Assembly (NCBI GenBank): GCA_017417085.1
Contig: JAFPZV010000033.1
Location: 1 to 7,264 of the forward strand
Direction of reading: 5' to 3'
Source: Deltaproteobacteria bacterium
GTDB lineage: Bacteria; Desulfobacterota; Desulfuromonadia; Desulfuromonadales; JAAYDE01
DNA: 7,264 nucleotides
Shown: piece by piece, positions 7,180-7,264 of the stretch
How positions within the stretch are numbered: position 1 is the first letter of the stretch
How the letters are laid out: every line of letters starts with the position of its first letter
Notes under the pieces: generated by a model
Databases searched by the model: none
The model's input: the letters and a program-made list of their open reading frames with translations, nothing else
What the model was told of the DNA's origin: nothing
Program-made: the position numbers and the translations under genes

Positions 7180-7264
7180 CAGCCCAACTCCTCCCGAATG
7201 GCTCCGGCAATTTGTTCGGCAAGGTCTGCTATTTGCTGCTTGTTTTCGCCTTCCAGCATCACCC
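7179..7264 (-). CDS. glmM: C-terminal fragment of phosphoglucosamine mutase (GlmM-like)
   Basis: Only the last 27 codons are in the window, reading VMLEGENKQQIADLAEQI then AGAIREELG and a TGA stop. GlmM proteins end with an RVMVEGE motif of the phosphate-binding C-terminal domain followed by one amphipathic helix, which this matches. The codon cut by the edge ends in GG, compatible with the expected Arg. The full enzyme would convert glucosamine-6-phosphate to glucosamine-1-phosphate for UDP-GlcNAc, peptidoglycan and LPS. The stop overlaps the acpS start by one base. Other phosphohexomutases (phosphomannomutase/phosphoglucomutase) share this tail less exactly, so they are not fully excluded. 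Confidence 0.72.
   Translation of the reverse strand, partial: VMLEGENKQQIADLAEQIAGAIREELG

Overview
This window is one compact, entirely minus-strand operon of housekeeping and biosynthetic genes, transcribed from the right end towards the left. In transcription order I read: the last 27 codons of a phosphoglucosamine mutase-like gene (glmM), holo-ACP synthase (acpS), a fused NAD(P)H-hydrate epimerase/dehydratase (nnr), the tRNA t6A ATPase subunit tsaE, a lipoamide dehydrogenase-type flavoprotein (lpd), aspartate kinase (lysC), citramalate synthase (cimA), and the 5' part of a small membrane-anchored protein that runs off the left edge. There are no RNA genes, mobile elements, CRISPR arrays or long non-coding stretches. 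The longest gap is about 100 bases, between lysC and cimA. Apart from the listed partial gene at the left edge, the other open frames, including all plus-strand ones, look like shadows of these genes.

The order acpS - nnr - tsaE - lysC - cimA, with glmM upstream, is one I associate from memory with Desulfuromonadales (Geobacter, Desulfuromonas, Pelobacter and relatives). A citramalate synthase directly downstream of aspartate kinase fits the pyruvate route to isoleucine known in Geobacter. Base composition looks moderate (roughly 50-55% GC by eye), nearer to Pelobacter/Desulfuromonas types than to high-GC Geobacter. This assignment is inference from gene order and protein character, not a database match.

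The operon is tightly knit. Five junctions overlap by 1 or 4 bases: glmM/acpS TGATG, acpS/nnr ATGA, nnr/tsaE ATGA, tsaE/lpd ATGA when the second Met is used, and cimA/left-edge gene GTGA. Translational coupling is therefore likely. Only lpd/lysC (33 bases) and lysC/cimA (102 bases) are separated. The lysC/cimA gap holds an intrinsic-terminator-like hairpin with its U-tract ending about a dozen bases before the cimA start, and an alternative hairpin that would cover the cimA ribosome binding site. lysC and cimA draw on separate precursors (aspartate and pyruvate), so this gap is a sensible place to uncouple cimA from the genes upstream.

The most interesting points are: (1) a near-perfect internal Shine-Dalgarno and in-frame ATG in lysC, exactly where the separate beta subunit of alpha2beta2 aspartokinases begins; (2) the mutually exclusive hairpins in front of cimA; (3) an lpd gene without dehydrogenase-complex partners and with altered residues around its redox disulfide; and (4) the uncharacterised left-edge gene. 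I do not see a wholly novel system. This is mainly a conserved metabolic operon with some regulatory oddities.
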